Notes under the pieces: generated by a model
Seen by the model: only the letters and a program-made list of their open reading frames with translations
Told to the model about the DNA's origin: nothing
Database searches by the model: none
In this document: positions 40,665-53,800 of the stretch, in pieces
Layout of the letters: each line of letters begins with the position of its first letter
Numbering within the stretch: position 1 is the first letter of the stretch
NCBI GenBank assembly: GCA_016758965.1
Contig: JAEPRB010000045.1
Span: forward strand, 1 to 64,000
Source of the DNA: Circinella minor
Taxonomy: Eukaryota; Mucoromycota; Mucoromycetes; Mucorales; Lichtheimiaceae
Direction of reading: 5' to 3'
DNA length: 64,000 nucleotides
Program-made: the position numbers and the translations under genes

Positions 40665-41975
40665 TCAATAGCAATTAGGGTCAGTTGCTCGAGAAAGAGC
40701 AACATATAATTGACTGTGAATGAATACAGGCTCTTGTAAGTGGATACCAATATGAGTTAATAATTGACCTTGTGACTTGTGAATTGTCATAGAAAATGCA
40801 GGTCGGACAGGGAATTGACGACAAGAAAGAATGAATGGGTATTCTTCTTCTGTGGTACATATATTGATTCTAGGAATGTAGTGCTCCTCACCATTATGAC
40901 CGATGCCAATCCTTTTTACAACAATACTATGATCTAAAAGTGCTGTAACAAAAACCTTAGTTCCATTACACAGACCTGCATCTGGGTTAAGATTTCTCAA
41001 AAGAATCAATGGCATTCCAACCTTGAGGTTCAATGCATGTGGTGGAATACTACCTGAAGTCAAAGATTAAAGATATTCTGTTGGATAACTTGCTGCTGCG
41101 ACATCTGGATCATCTGCATCGATGATATGATCAGTAGACAGGTATTGTCTAGTATCACCAGGAAAAAGTTCGAATGCATAATTATTAATTTCATCTATGT
41201 CAGCATTTGTGGAAGCCAAGATAGTATGGTTAGAGAAATGTTCTGGCTGAGGATTAGGTTCACGAATAGTTGGATAGATGGCATCAATGAGGGCAGTTGT
41301 GTCAGTGATATCAATAAGCTATTCTCAAGGAATTTCATAATTTGTTCTGTATAGTGGTCGTCCATCTCTAACAGCAAGAAGTGTATCAGCAAAAGCAGCA
41401 GCAGCTAGTCCTGCATTACGTACATGCATATTGACTGTTCAGTTGAGCGTTTGAACATGGCGCCAAAAAGTAGTAGCACTGATACAGTTGGCAACAATTT
41501 TGGACCGAGTCTCTTTTTTAATAACAGGAAGTAGTTGTTGGAAATCGCTACCAAAAGCAGCAACTTTTCCACTAAATGGTACATTAGCAAGAGCAGAATC
41601 AGTTGCACCCATTATATCACATAAGGCCTTGTCAACAGCCTGAAAGTTCCATTTACCACACATAACAGCTTCATCCCAAATAATCAAAGATGCCTGTCTT
41701 ATTAAGTATGCATGAGTACCTCCAAGAGGAAGATTGCAAATAGCAGTTTTATCAGCATCAATTGGTATTTTAAAGCAGGTATGAGCAGTACGACCACCAG
41801 GAAGTAATATAGCAGCAATACTGGAAGAAGCAACAGGTAGTGCAATATGATCTTGGGAACGAACACAACTCAGCAATGTTTTGAAAAGCAATGACTTTCC
41901 ACCTTTCCAGTACCTCCAGGACCATTGACAAAAAAGATGTGAGATTGGGTGTGGTCGCCCAGTTTATTAATTGCT
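40665..41975 (-). pseudogene. Helitron PIF1-type helicase, C-terminal part
   Basis: The minus strand encodes the Walker A motif FVNGPGGTGK (about 41930), followed after a frame break by LPGGRTAHTCFKIPI, SLIIWDEAVMCGK (Walker B), FGSDFQQLLPVI, and later GMPLILLRNLNPDAGLCNGT and MTIHKSQGQLL with LYVALSRATDP, the usual PIF1-family helicase motifs of Helitrons. Several stops and shifts interrupt it, including TAA before SLTSG at about 41067. It continues the Rep protein at 48813-52567; a CACTA element separates the two halves. Helicase unwinds DNA for rolling-circle transposition. Confidence 0.8.
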
Positions 41976-42599
41976 CACATAATTCACATAGAAAAAACTG
42001 AGATATGAACCCCAGTTTTTTTCTGTTGATTTCTATTCGGAACAGAAATCTACAGAAAAAAACCTATGATAACAGAGATTAACAGAATTATTTTATGATT
42101 ATCGGTTTTTCTCTGTTCTGTAAATGTCTGTGATGTTGTATTATAAGAACATTATCTCTTTATCCCAGATAAAATAAGAAATCATATTTAAAATACAGAC
42201 GTGAATATAACTCAATTCTAAAAAGGAAACTAAGTAAAATCGCATAATGATGCCCTGTGCCTCGTCAACTTAAATTAAAGAATAAAAGAGAGTATCATGG
42301 CTAAGCCCAATATACTTCAGAACAGTAGCTATAGTAACCTTCTCAATATTAATGACTAATACCAAGTGCCTAACTTTAATATCAATCCCCTACATCATTC
42401 AATTAACCAAGCCCCATAACTCATAGAATAGAAAACATATAAATACGGGTTGTAAATATTATTTTAAGGAAATAACTTTTATTCTAGTTTTAAAATTATT
42501 ATTAAAGATATATAACAAAGTCTCAAAGGATTTCATACCTTGTCTGTTTTTATTTCTTACCCTTATTCAAATAACCAAATATCACATGTGATATACGGT

Positions 42600-43045
42600 T
42601 TTTTTCTGTTATCGATAAAACTAGGATTCACAGATATTCACAGATATTCACAGATATTCACAGATATTCACAGGTATTTGATTTGTTATCCTCTGTTCAT
42701 ATCTGTTATTTTATTCTCATATATGATATATTATTTTATGTTTGTATCTGTTACTTTCTGTTCATATATATTGTCTCCTGTTATTCTCTGTTATTCTCTG
42801 TTCATACCTGTTATCCTCTGTTCATATCTGTTATCCTCTGTTCATATCTGTTATTCTCTGTTATTCTCTGTTATTCTCTGTTATTCTCTGTTATTCTCTG
42901 TAATTTTATGTTCATATCTGTTATATTATGTTCATATATAAATGTTATTTTATGCTCGTATCCGTTACTCTCTGTTATTCTCTGTTCATATCTGTTATTC
43001 TCTGTTATCCTCTGTTTATATCTGTTATTTTATGTTACTAATCTA
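42600..43045 (+). repeat. Subterminal minisatellite of the CACTA element
   Basis: At 42630-42672 CACAGATATT is repeated four to five times, followed by many variants of TCTGTTATTC and TCTGTTCATA up to 43045. A sparser set (CATCTGTTATCACCTGTG) lies near 48700. In CACTA elements such repeats bind the accessory transposition protein. ORFs read through this tract are artefacts of the repeat. Confidence 0.8.
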
Positions 43046-43275
43046 TTATATTATTAAAAAAAAAATTCGAACATAATACATGTTTTCTTATCTCATATAA
43101 AGCTAATGTAAGTTTTATTTCTTAAAAATATAACATATCAATAAACAAAATTCGTATAACAATGATAGCGTTGAACTAATTCCTAAAAAGAAAAAGAAAA
43201 AGGAATACACACACCAAATGCTCGACAGAGATTATTATCAATAATAATGATAACACATCAATCAAACAAAAAAAA

Positions 43276-43278
<3 letters not shown>

Positions 43279-43309
<31 letters not shown>
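43279..43309. repeat. AT dinucleotide microsatellite
   Basis: An uninterrupted AT run of about 30 bp. Confidence 0.9.
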
Positions 43310-43311
<2 letters not shown>

Positions 43312-43399
43312 GTAGAATTATAAAGAAAGAAAAATATATCTTCATATTCTTTTATCTGCAAACACCTAGAACCTCATATGGTCTTCCAAGCTATTATGA

Positions 43400-44925
43400 C
43401 AACTTTCATAATCCAAAATGCTTCTAGTAAGATATGATTAATGATTAGCCAAACCTTTTCCATTCTACATTCACAAGCACTCATTTGTTTAACTCCCTTA
43501 CGTTCTGTTTCTTGTCGATGGATCTGTGCTTGTTGTCTCATTCTCAAGTATGCTAGTTGTTAAAAATAATAATAGAAAACGCATTTAAATTAATCACAAT
43601 TTTGATTTTACCTAGTAGTTTGATTCCAAGTTGCAAATTATTACTTATTACCTTTGTAACAAAGCTCTTGCTATCGTATTCTGTGGAATATCAGGCAAAC
43701 TTTTTTTAAAGAATAATAAATTAGCATTTAATGTTATTTATTCTCATGGAATTGGACATCGTTTGTTACCTACCCAAAAGAGTTTGATAGGTGTCTTTTG
43801 AAGCTGATGAATTCGTTTCGCTAAATATAAAGATTATGAGCAAGCTGTTATTATATGTATTCCACAGTTTACATTCCCTTTAAACCATTACGTACCTTTG
43901 TTCAACTGATGTAGAATCGACATCCGGAGCAAGCGAACTTAACTGAGCTTCTGGAGCAGATGAATTTGGTTGAATTTCACTACATTTAAACAAGTCAGTC
44001 ATGCATAATGTGTTTTTATGTACATCCAACTGTTAGCAGCTCATTCCTTACCTTTCCATTATAAGATTATCCAGCATACTTAATTAATAGAGATTTTTTA
44101 AAAAAGTTAATATATACCAGCCTTGAGCAATTATACCATTATAACTTACTTCCTTGGTACCAGCATCCCTTTTCTGTTATTCCATCCCTCGCACAGTATA
44201 TGCACGGCAGCCCAATTATCCTCACACAAATATAAATTGTAAAAGCATCTTTCTGAAACCGATTTTGAAAAAGAATGGATGGCAATGCTCTTTTCACTAT
44301 CATCTATAGCCCCCCAATAGATTTTCGCTTGTGATAAATCGATACTAGCTCCTTCTGCTTCAACTGCCATTTTTTGCAAAAGTCTTTTCACTAATGCGTC
44401 CAAGGCGACTTTCCGCTCACCCACCATTGTGTTATATATTGCTTCACATTGAGCATCCGATAGATCACGGTTTTGTCCACTTTTGATTACTTTATCAATA
44501 ACATGCTCCTTCATAATTTTATCTCTTATGAGAGCCCTTTTTCCTTTGGAAATAGCCGTTTTCCTTGGTGCTGGTATGACATTTTTAGTATAAGTTTGGC
44601 GTCTTGCAAAGAGTGAAGCAGCTGACGTTGCTGATGCTTCTGAAAATAGTGTGTTTAGATTTTGCAAAGAAGAGTGACTTGTGTTTGATAGTGCTCTTGA
44701 CAATAACATAGGCGCTAATGATTCTTTTAGGTCCGACACAGCTAAAAGTATCTCGTCCATTCTTTTTTTCACTTCTTCCTCTAGATTGGAGACCATTTCT
44801 GCCAAATCATTCTGCGCGTCATACAACACATTTTGGTCATTTGCTATATTGATGATTTGGCATCTTAATTCTTGTATGTCTTGTTGACTTGTACCAGTAG
44901 TTATGGTTTTTCTTCTTTGTGACAT
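43400..44925 (-). CDS. CACTA accessory (TNPA-like) coiled-coil protein
   Basis: The main exon runs from ATG 44925 to a GTAAGT donor at about 44148. Further small exons between 44000 and 43400 are likely (for example one coding EIQPNSSAPEAQLSSLAP) but were not fully resolved. The first 100 residues are heptad-like (ELRCQIINIANDQNVL.., MVSNLEEEVKKRMDEI), then a basic stretch (RKTAISKGKRALIRDK), then a domain with KIYWGAIDDSEKSIAIHSFS and ending CEGWNNRKGM. It lies head to head with the transposase gene. I do not recognise the domain by name; the role is inferred from position in the element. Confidence 0.5.
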
Positions 44926-45052
44926 TATGCTGCAGTAAGTGAACCCCCTTTTTTACGCCTTTTGTTATTGTTTTCGGGTTTTAAATTGTAAGGAGGTGTT
45001 AAGTGTTTCGGCATAACACCTTTCTTTTATTGCCCATGTGTCATCTATTATC

Positions 45053-48000
45053 ATGCCACAATGCCCCTATTGTAAACTGTGTCCTACTAAATGGCAATTC
45101 ACTGAGCATAAACGAGAATGCTATAGTAAACGTTATGTAGAACCAGTAGCGAAACGTTTAAAACTTACTCATTCAGCCACAGTATCATCAAGTCAACCTG
45201 CACTAATACATTCACAAGCACCACAATTATCAATAGCTTCTTCTTCAACACCTGTACTGCCCCTTATCTCTGACATATCTATTGCCGATAATCAACATGC
45301 CTCTGAATATGATTTTTAAGAGGATTTTGACAATTATGATGACCCTCTCCCATATATTTGCCCATTGGAGAACGATAATAACAGAGCTGGGGAAGGTCCA
45401 GAGGATGAAGCAATTGACAGACCCAACTTGAATACGAGCGAAGGAACAGATGTCACAGCACTAGTACAACCTATGCACAAGCCAAGTAATTTTTTTGACA
45501 TGAAGGAAATATCCAACCGAAGACTATCTCCAAATAAATTACTCAGCCTACAACTACTACAAATTATCAACTGCTTCCATATCTCAGATGCATGTTATGC
45601 GGAATTGGTAGCATGGGCAAATGATCTTATCACAGTTATAACTGGCGATGAAAATAGTAAAGTTTTCTTATTGTTTGGAAACAATCTCTATTTGATACTA
45701 ATACATAACAAAAGTTTCAATCAGTGTGTATTTTTACCAAATATTTAGTCAATACAGAACTGAAAACATGCTTGATCCGATTTATCTAGTGAAACCTCGG
45801 ATTTATGACATTTGTAGAAAAGATTGCTACTTGTATATGACGAATGAACTGACATGCTGCCCAAACAACGATTTCAAACTCCCAAGATACAAGTCTATTA
45901 CAAATGAAAATGACACGAAAAAAGCATTTGCCACGATGTTGTATCTGCCTATATCTGACCAAATAGCGACTTTTATTGCTCACTCACCAACAAGACAACT
46001 ATTAAGGAACAAAGCTACCTCCTCTGATGCCCTTTGTAATATTTTTGATGGTGCAGTTGTCAAGGAGAAGAACTGGGGAGATAAAGATCTTGTTTGCGTT
46101 CTATATGTCGATGGATTCTGTCCTTTTATTCACAGCCTTGTATCAATGACAATAGTTCATTTAGTAGTAATGAATCTTCCGGATGATATGGTGTAAGTGT
46201 TATTTTTCTTTATTACAACATTAGGTGCTATGATAAAATCATTTATTGTATTTGTATTTTTTTTATTTAGGTATAAAAATGAAAATATGCTGCAAGCAGC
46301 TATTATTCCAATGACATCCCACAATGAAAATTTGAACTCATTTTTGGCGCCTTTGATAGAAGAAATGAAGCAACTGGAGAGTGCTGGTATTAATGTACTT
46401 TGTGATGATGGAATTGAACGGCACTACATAGTAAATTTAGTCATGGCAATGGGGGATATTCCCAGTTGCGCCAGCTTATGTCATCATGGGGGGCATATGT
46501 CTTATTATGGTAAAAAATAGTTGCTTGGGTTTATTAAAAGTTTACACAATTAAGAAATCATATTAAGAGGAGATTATATTATATACAGGATGCCGTATGT
46601 GTTTGATCCGTGGCCAACATCTCGAAAGTGCCCACTCAAGAAGTCATCGTGAAAAAAATAGTGATACCCGCTGTGGATACAGAATGTATTTTCCTGGTGT
46701 AGAAGAAAGCACATTACGTTGCGAAGATAGTTTCAAGAATGGAGATAAAGTGTTTATTTCTTTTCTATTTTCTTTTTCTTTTTCTTTTCTCTTTCTCTCC
46801 CTTTTTTTTAATAGATTACCAAACTAATATTTGCTTCTTATTAGGATCATAATATAAAATCAGCAAGTCCGTTTTCAGCGTTACAATCTTTCATAGGATC
46901 TGGAGCTTTTTTTTTCGGTTATGACGAAATGCATCTTTATGGGTATAACATTGGTCCTAGTGTCTTTGCATGGCTTACCAATCCAATCTTATAAGCTCCC
47001 TATCTACTGAACAAAACACAACAAGCTGCTGTCAGTACTGGAATCAAAAAATCACAATTGACATGGCCAGGAACGTTTGAAGGTGCGATTAAAGGTATAT
47101 AATGCATATGTCCGTGTTATCTAGGCTTCTATTTTGATGTTCTTTATTTATATATAATTATTTTCAACATACTACTTAATCTAGACGTCATTTTCACGAC
47201 CAAAGATTCCAAAGCTGTTGATTTTATTACTCTACTACAATATGTAATTCCGACCATCGTTATTGACCAGCTTGAAGCAGCCCAATGTCCAAACGGTGCT
47301 AAATCTGCCCTTGTCTCTCTTGCCAAAGTGTGCTCATTGTTATTGTCATGGAAGATTACTGAAACTGATATTGGATCTATCACAGAGTAAGTAAATATGG
47401 GATATCATAGGTGGTTCTAGTAATGATAAGATATACGAATAACTAAATTGTTTGCATTAGCGCCATTAAAGAGTGGCACACTTATGCAGCTGAAAATATC
47501 CCCAAAAACCTTCAAACCATTTGTTTACATTATCATCATTATGTACCACATGTTATACGATTATATGGCCCCTTACAAGACATTGGAGCTCGATGTATGG
47601 AACGTTCATTGGGTTTATTCAACAGAATGATAAAATCAACGAAGGAACCAGGAGTGAATGCAGGAAACCAGTTAAAAATGGTGGCGGCAAGTCGATTCCA
47701 GAGTAGAACGAGCAATCAAGACCTTTTTAATTTTAATATGGACGAGGCTAATAAAGTACCAACTAGATCCTAAGCTGTTTTTTACGATGACCTAACAATT
47801 AACCAACCAGAGCTGTGGGGACCTCACCTAACTGAAGCAACCACTGATGGTTTTGTAGGTCAATACAATCTGGTACATTACCTTCGCAACTATTGGGCTC
47901 GTGTACGAAAAGTCCAAGCAAGTTCACTGCCAGTATTAAAAAAGAGTATCCATATCGGCAGACGTTTAAATATGAACAACATTACCTATAACTATAAGCT

Positions 48001-48470
48001 GCCACTTGGAACTGAAAAACATGGGACATTCATGAAGCTTAAATTACCCGTTGATAAGAATGCATATGGAGGATTAGCAAGCAAAGAGAACAGTGAACCA
48101 AGAACTTTTTTTGGGGAAGCACTTCTTTTTTTTGGACATCAGTATATGGGGAAGTGATATCTATCATTTAATAGACTTTTTGCTTCATCACAATTTTATA
48201 ACACTTTACTAACATTATTTTACTAATTTAGCTTGTAGAAGGATTCTCTGTTTGGTAAACCTCAATCAAAAAACGGAAAACACAAGCTACGGATATCCAT
48301 TTGGTGCTATTGGACATGGTTCGACGAACCGTTTGTATGTTTGTGAAGCATCAGAAATCGTATGTCCAGTAGGAGTATTACAATCGCCAACAAAACAAAA
48401 TAGGTTTTATTATGTTTATAAAGATATGTTGAAGGATACTATAGCCTTAGAAAATACAAAAAGAATTTGA
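45053..48470 (+). pseudogene. CACTA transposase (tnp2 / Transposase_21 type)
   Basis: A plus-strand multi-exon gene from ATG 45053. It opens with a C2H2-like finger (CPYCKLCPTKWQFTEHKREC). The core follows: VLYVDGFCPF (candidate first Asp), NLPDDMVYKNENMLQAAIIP, FLAPLIEEMKQLESAGINV, AMGDIPSCASLCHHGGH (second acidic block), GCRMCLIRGQH, then YVIPTIVIDQLEAAQ and GPLQDIGARCMERSLGLFNR. Introns fit at 46193-46270 (phase 2) and 46510-46588. In-frame stops after SEYDF (45317), NPIL (46993) and PTRS (about 47771) show decay. Homology to plant TNPD-like proteins is inferred from block order. Confidence 0.7.
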
Positions 48471-48812
48471 ATAAAACTAATAAGCATTACTATATATCAT
48501 GGCTATAAAATATTGGTTGGTTTTTCATTTTTGTGCATACTACAAAAATATACTACTGTTATTTGAGAATTTGGTATTCTGTAAATCGATGTTATAATCT
48601 GGATACATCTGTGATCTTCGATGATCCGCTGTATTTTCTTTTGCCATTGGTTTGTAAATTTACGTGAATATCTGTGATATTATTTTTGCATCTGTTTCCA
48701 TCTGTTATCACCTGTGGATTCTGGTTCTGTGCATTTTGGGTATTTGGTCTATTATCACCTGAAATTCACAGAACCAGTGAAACCCTAATATACCAGGGAT
48801 TTAGATTTCAGT

Positions 48813-51800
48813 TTTCTTTACGTGATTGTATTGAATGCACGTCTTTGGTTATCATTGAGAGTTGGGAAAGACTTTCATATATTTGAGTTTGTTCTTCACT
48901 AACATATTCACTGCGTTCTACTGCTTCTAAAGCAGTGAGTCGAGGAAGTGCATCCATTGCTGTTATGAAATCTTGTGGTAAAGAAGAAAACTCAGGCAAA
49001 CGGAGGCCTGTATTTTGAAACCTAGTATCAATGTCACCAAGGGTACGCTGATATATTTGGCTCCATTAACTAGGTACTAATTCAGTCTCATTGTTAGGGA
49101 GCTGGTAATGCATCTCAAAAAAATAGTCATCACTCATTCTTTCACGATGATTATTCCAAAGTCGGTGAGGTTCAGAGGGGGAACAATTAGTGAGAATGTA
49201 AACAAAAAGCTCACGAAGAGATGTAGCTGAAGGTGCATGAATAGATGCTTCTGTCAGACAGCGATCCCATTTGTCATCAGATTCCAACAGCCCATGGGCA
49301 AGAGCAGCAGCTTTACAAGTTTGATAGACGACACTATTGAATGTTTTTAATGCCTCAAAACTAACAGGACCACGAACATTGAGAAGTAACAGCTGGAGTG
49401 AAAACAATCGCATATTTGATGGTGAAGCAAAGTAAATATAGGAAACAACATTTTGAAAAATAGGATTGGTGCGAGGATTCCATTGTCGTAGACGCTTGTA
49501 ATAAGTATAATGGCAAGGAATTTCAGTGTAGAGATATTGTCGAGCACGCTCATCTCGAGAACAAAGTTAAAAAAAAGCAGTAAGAGATGTTGTTTCTGCA
49601 TTATTACGCGCAGCTTGGAGACCATTAACTGAATCAGTGCTATGAAAAACAACTCTCTGTTCATTAGGAAGATGCAGTGCTAGTCGAGATACATACAGAT
49701 AATAGATATGGACCTGATATTCAAACGTTCGCCAAATCGCTTCACATAGACCAATGTAACGTGCATTTTGAAATTGGGTTACTTCATCGATTGGCTCAAG
49801 TTCTATATCATTTGAAGCATGGGTTGTATTAATGGTACCATTTGTTGATCATACTGCTTCAGTCTGTCTACCTTGCACCATTTCAATTTGCGCTCTATCA
49901 GACCCTTTAGTAAGATATTTGCAGAGATATTTAATTGCACGTGAAGAGCTACATATTTCAACATTAATATGCACATTGTACTTTTGACAAAGATATGGGT
50001 TATAAGGAATGATATGAGAGTTATCAGCAATGAAGTTCGAGCGTTGAAAATGATGACGATTGTGAATATTTTCACGCCTACAGTAAATTGGATAGCCATC
50101 TCGACTCACACGCGTTTCTGCTACAAATGGTTTTGGATAACCTTGAGAACATTGACCATCTTTCATACAAATAGCATTCGGGTTGAGATTACCACATAGG
50201 CCATAAATCATGGAGCTTGTAACTGTACGATATAACTGAGGGTATGTAGCAGAGTTTGGTAACTTAGCACATACAAATCGGTCATAGTCAGCAGGATTGT
50301 GAGGTCGATCTTCATGATGTAAAATGAGCAGTGTGTGAACATGAGGTAACCCACGTTTTTAAAATTCAACAGTTGCAACATATCCAACAACACGGCCAAA
50401 AAAATTAGATTTTTTGATGTGAGCCAACATCTCAGTGATTTTCATATGAAAAACTCGAGAACAAAGATTAGGTCGATCAAATGCTTGTTGGCCAGGAAGA
50501 AGCTCAGATTGTATTTCAGGCCACTGTGGATTGCATGTAAAAGTGATGAGTAATGTTGAATTTCCTCTTTGACGAATAATCGCTAACCCCTCCTGAAGCA
50601 TTCGTTTCAGGTACCATGGACCTCCAGTGAAAGATGATGGTAAAATAATAGAATGACCAATTTGACGTAGGTCCACATTATCACTAATACCACTGTAAAG
50701 ATCATCACGTAAATCATTCTGATTGTTAGTGAGTTAGTGACATGCTGAAGGCGTGAAAATTCTATACGTGCATAGTTGTTAACAATGAATTATTGAAAAA
50801 GGCGACGAAAGTGATGATGATAGGTAGTACGACAACCATTGCGGATCATAAGCATATACGAACAGTACTTGAGCAACGTGATACTATTAGTTTGATTATC
50901 GGCACGTTGACATTGCATTCCAGGAGACCACCCATCATCACCAAAAGGAAACATAAGAACGTAATGAAGAGGTATATATGATGGATGAAGAGAACTTATG
51001 GTACGTAAACCCGACTGACGGTCACAGATTACAATTTCATGAGGTAACGGTTCACCATCCACTGTGTTTTCGACAATCATTGCAGCAACCTCAGGATAAC
51101 TTTGTTGATCATAACGCCTACCCAAATTAGCCGCAGAACGGATGGCTACTTGAAGTGTTCCAAAAGGTCTATCACCATAAGTTTCATGAGCATTCATTAG
51201 ACCTCGTGCATATGGATTAAATTCCTCCATGACAGTCTGCAAAATGGAGATTGTTTCATTACGAAGACCAGAAAATAATGTTTCTCACCTCGCCAATTGC
51301 TCTGCCTTATCAGCAAAATATATTTGGGCAAATTTAGGTCTTTGCTGTTGAGGCTGTTGTTGTGGTACTGATGGATCCTCCAGCTCGTCAGCAGCTTGTA
51401 GTACAGGTGCCTGATGTTCAAATCTCAATGATCCAATGTCATGATACATAGTACCATTGATTCGAAACGTCGACATTTCACCTGATCTATTTGCCAAATC
51501 ACGATCAAAATTTGCTCGGATGGATGTAAATACAAACATATTATTGTAAGCACGAATGTTGGTAAAAAAGTCGTCGCTTACTTCATCTTCAGCTGCTAAA
51601 AGTTCAATGATTTGTTAGGGTGGACAGTGAGGTACCGGAAGAGTACTTTTTCCACGTGTGCAGCAAATGCTAAAAAGGGGACGGGTTCTTGAAGAAGTTG
51701 TGATCCGTTCTTCCATCCACGTTTGAGCATTGCAAAGCGTACAAATAGCATCCATATGGGAAAGCTTATGTCGATGGAAGTTTTCTCCCAGTGTATAGCA

Positions 51801-52567
51801 GATGTTTGGACCAATGACATTTTCTGAATCAAACGGAAGAGTACATGCACGTTCATATTCTACTCCATGATCAGATTCAATGTTTACGTCGTTAAAAGGA
51901 CAAAGTCGAGAATGACTGGGAGAGCCACAGCTTGGACATGTTCGTGTAGTTTCAACCTCTAGAAATAGCTAGTTAATTGATATGACTTGAAAAAAGCATA
52001 AGATGCCTACTTTGGAAGCATACGTACCAACAGTTTCAATGGTTTCATTTTGAACATGTGGCTCCTGATTCTCTGTGGTTTGATTTTCACTTTGATTCCG
52101 TGAATTGTAAGGACAATCACGATGTGATGAACGTTGATGAGTACTTGATCCACAACGAGGGCAAGAACGTCGCTGGCGTGTAGATTCCAAAGGTTGTTCG
52201 GGTTCCTCGACAATAATTGTTTCCTATACAGACATACAGTTAAAAATAAGGACTTAAGAACACAATATTCGCGCAAACACATCCATCATAACACAAACAG
52301 CTAGTAAAAATTTTAGACATACATCATTATGGAGTCTACGGCGTACATTACGTTCATTCAAAGGACAATCAGAATGATTTCTATTCAAATGGGAATTTGC
52401 TCCACAAATGCAGATGCGATCTTCGCGTTGATTTTGCTATTTAACATGGTTATTGAGAAAAAAAAATTATCAAGAATAACAGGAAAGAGTATTTTATCAG
52501 TATATTAATTCCTCTAAGAAGAAATGAAACTTAAGCATTGAAATTTACATACGTTCTGAGAGCTCAT
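48813..52567 (-). pseudogene. Helitron Rep (HUH endonuclease) N-terminal half
   Basis: Minus strand from ATG 52567, with introns after exon 1 (52553-52567) and near 52300-52220 and 52010-51960. Three Cys/His modules of the C-x-C-G-x4-H type open the protein (CICGANSHLNRNHSDC, CPRCGSSTHQRSSHRDC, CPSCGSPSHSRLCP). The Helitron N domain (GLRTISSLHPSYIPLHYVLM) follows, then FTGGPWYLKRMLQEG and ITFTCNPQWPEI, the HUH motif GLPHVHTLL (about 50345) and the two-Tyr motif KYLCKYLTKG (about 49920). Stops at 51615, 51285, 50790, 50359 and 49849 plus a frameshift near 50728 inactivate it. Its helicase half lies at 40665-41975, beyond the inserted CACTA element. Confidence 0.85.
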
Positions 52568-53800
52568 TATTAAGCAGTATTACAGTTAAAAGATGACAGT
52601 TAAAGATTTAAAAGTAATGTGAGAGTTGAAGAGATTTAAAATTAATATGACAGTTGAAGAGACTTAATAAGAATCAGTAAAGAGCGAATTTTATTTTCAA
52701 GGTACAGAGGCAAAAAAAAAGGCCCGCATATCATGTGTATGGGTAGCCAAAAAAAAGAAGAGATAGTAGCAACACTCTGCCCTCGTACAAACTGGAAATA
52801 TATTAATTTTCAATAACAAACAAAACCTTCCAGATGATTGTAACAAACAACAAAAATATAAATGTGTTGCGAACACTCTGCCTTCAGAAAACTAACTCTT
52901 AATAACAAATAACAAAAATATTCATTTATGATTTTATTATTTTTTCGATGCTACTTCTCAGCAAATACACCTCTTCTACCAGGGCAGACGCCTAAATGAC
53001 AATTTGAGCACTGCGGTCATTGCTTCTTTGTTTTGAGAAGGTTGTTGTTGTGGTGATGGCGGTGGTGGTGGTGATGATGATGGTGGTGGTAAATAATTTA
53101 TACTTTAAACATGGAATAGAGGGGGGTTGCGAAAAAGTAGGTGAGAATGATTCCATCATGTTTAGTAAAAGGATTGTTGGATGGTAAGATGGAGAAAAAG
53201 TTGAACTAGGAGTACGATGATATGGAGTAGAAAAAATATTTCTTTTTAATGCTAATGGTCGTTGTGGTGATGATGGGTGTTGTGATGAATTATTATTAGC
53301 TTGTTAGCTGTTACGGATAAGTAAGAGTTGGTGGATCAATAAGAGAAGGTAGTGTTTGAGCCTCAGAAGCAACTAATGTTGTGTTATGCGAACCACATGT
53401 ATTATCTTTGAAGGCATTTTCTCGGATTTTATTTGTCATTTCTAATGTATTTATTTGAACAGAATATTATTGCGCTTGGCAACTTATTATTATTCCAAGT
53501 ACTGTATTATCGTCGACATCAAGTGTTTCAATCAATAAATTGGTATCCATCAGTGTAGTAATATTTTTGACAGGTAATACCATATGTAGTGACAAAGAAA
53601 TAATAATAAAGGAAGTGTATGCGATTGTGTCAAAAAAAAAGTAAAAGAAGTTCTTGTCCTGCATAACAAACAATACACGCAGCATTCCAAAAAATGAAAC
53701 TAGAATGTAAACTCACACTTGTAAAGACCATTCGTCTCTTAATAGTAGAGAATATTATGTATTGGGTACAACCGCATGGATGAAATTAATAAATGTGCTT
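52568..53800. other. Intergenic with low-complexity tract and coding relic
   Basis: GGT/GAT-rich low complexity lies at about 53040-53095. On the minus strand 53685-53300 reads a protein-like stretch (TLMDTNLLIETLDVDDNTVL.., TNKIRENAFKDNTCGSHN) with an in-frame TAA at 53467. I do not recognise it; it may be the rest of the same Helitron/CACTA complex or another decayed element. No other gene is seen. Confidence 0.35.

Larger units (their letters stand above)
41998..48812. mobile_element. CACTA/EnSpm-type DNA transposon inserted in the Helitron
   Basis: The Helitron reading stops at about 48813 and resumes at about 41975. The two edges carry an imperfect inverted match: CTGAGATATGAACCCC from 41998 and, on the reverse strand, CTGAAATCTAAATCCC from 48812. 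A CACTGGTTCTGTG on the reverse strand near 48780 resembles CACTA ends. Both sides have subterminal repeats built on CTGTTATC/CTGTTATTC. Inside is a tnp2-type transposase (plus strand) and a coiled-coil gene (minus strand), the two-gene layout of EnSpm elements. Exact ends and target duplication are uncertain. Confidence 0.65.

Noticed and set aside
42600..43045. Possible CRISPR array
   Set aside because: The repeats are short, continuous and variable with no unique spacers, in a eukaryotic transposon.
42540..43057. Two plus-strand ORFs of 124 and 133 aa rich in Ser, Tyr and Leu
   Set aside because: They are read through the CTGTTATTC minisatellite; the periodic composition is explained by the DNA repeat.
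43176..43361. 61-aa minus-strand ORF
   Set aside because: Encoded largely by an AT microsatellite.
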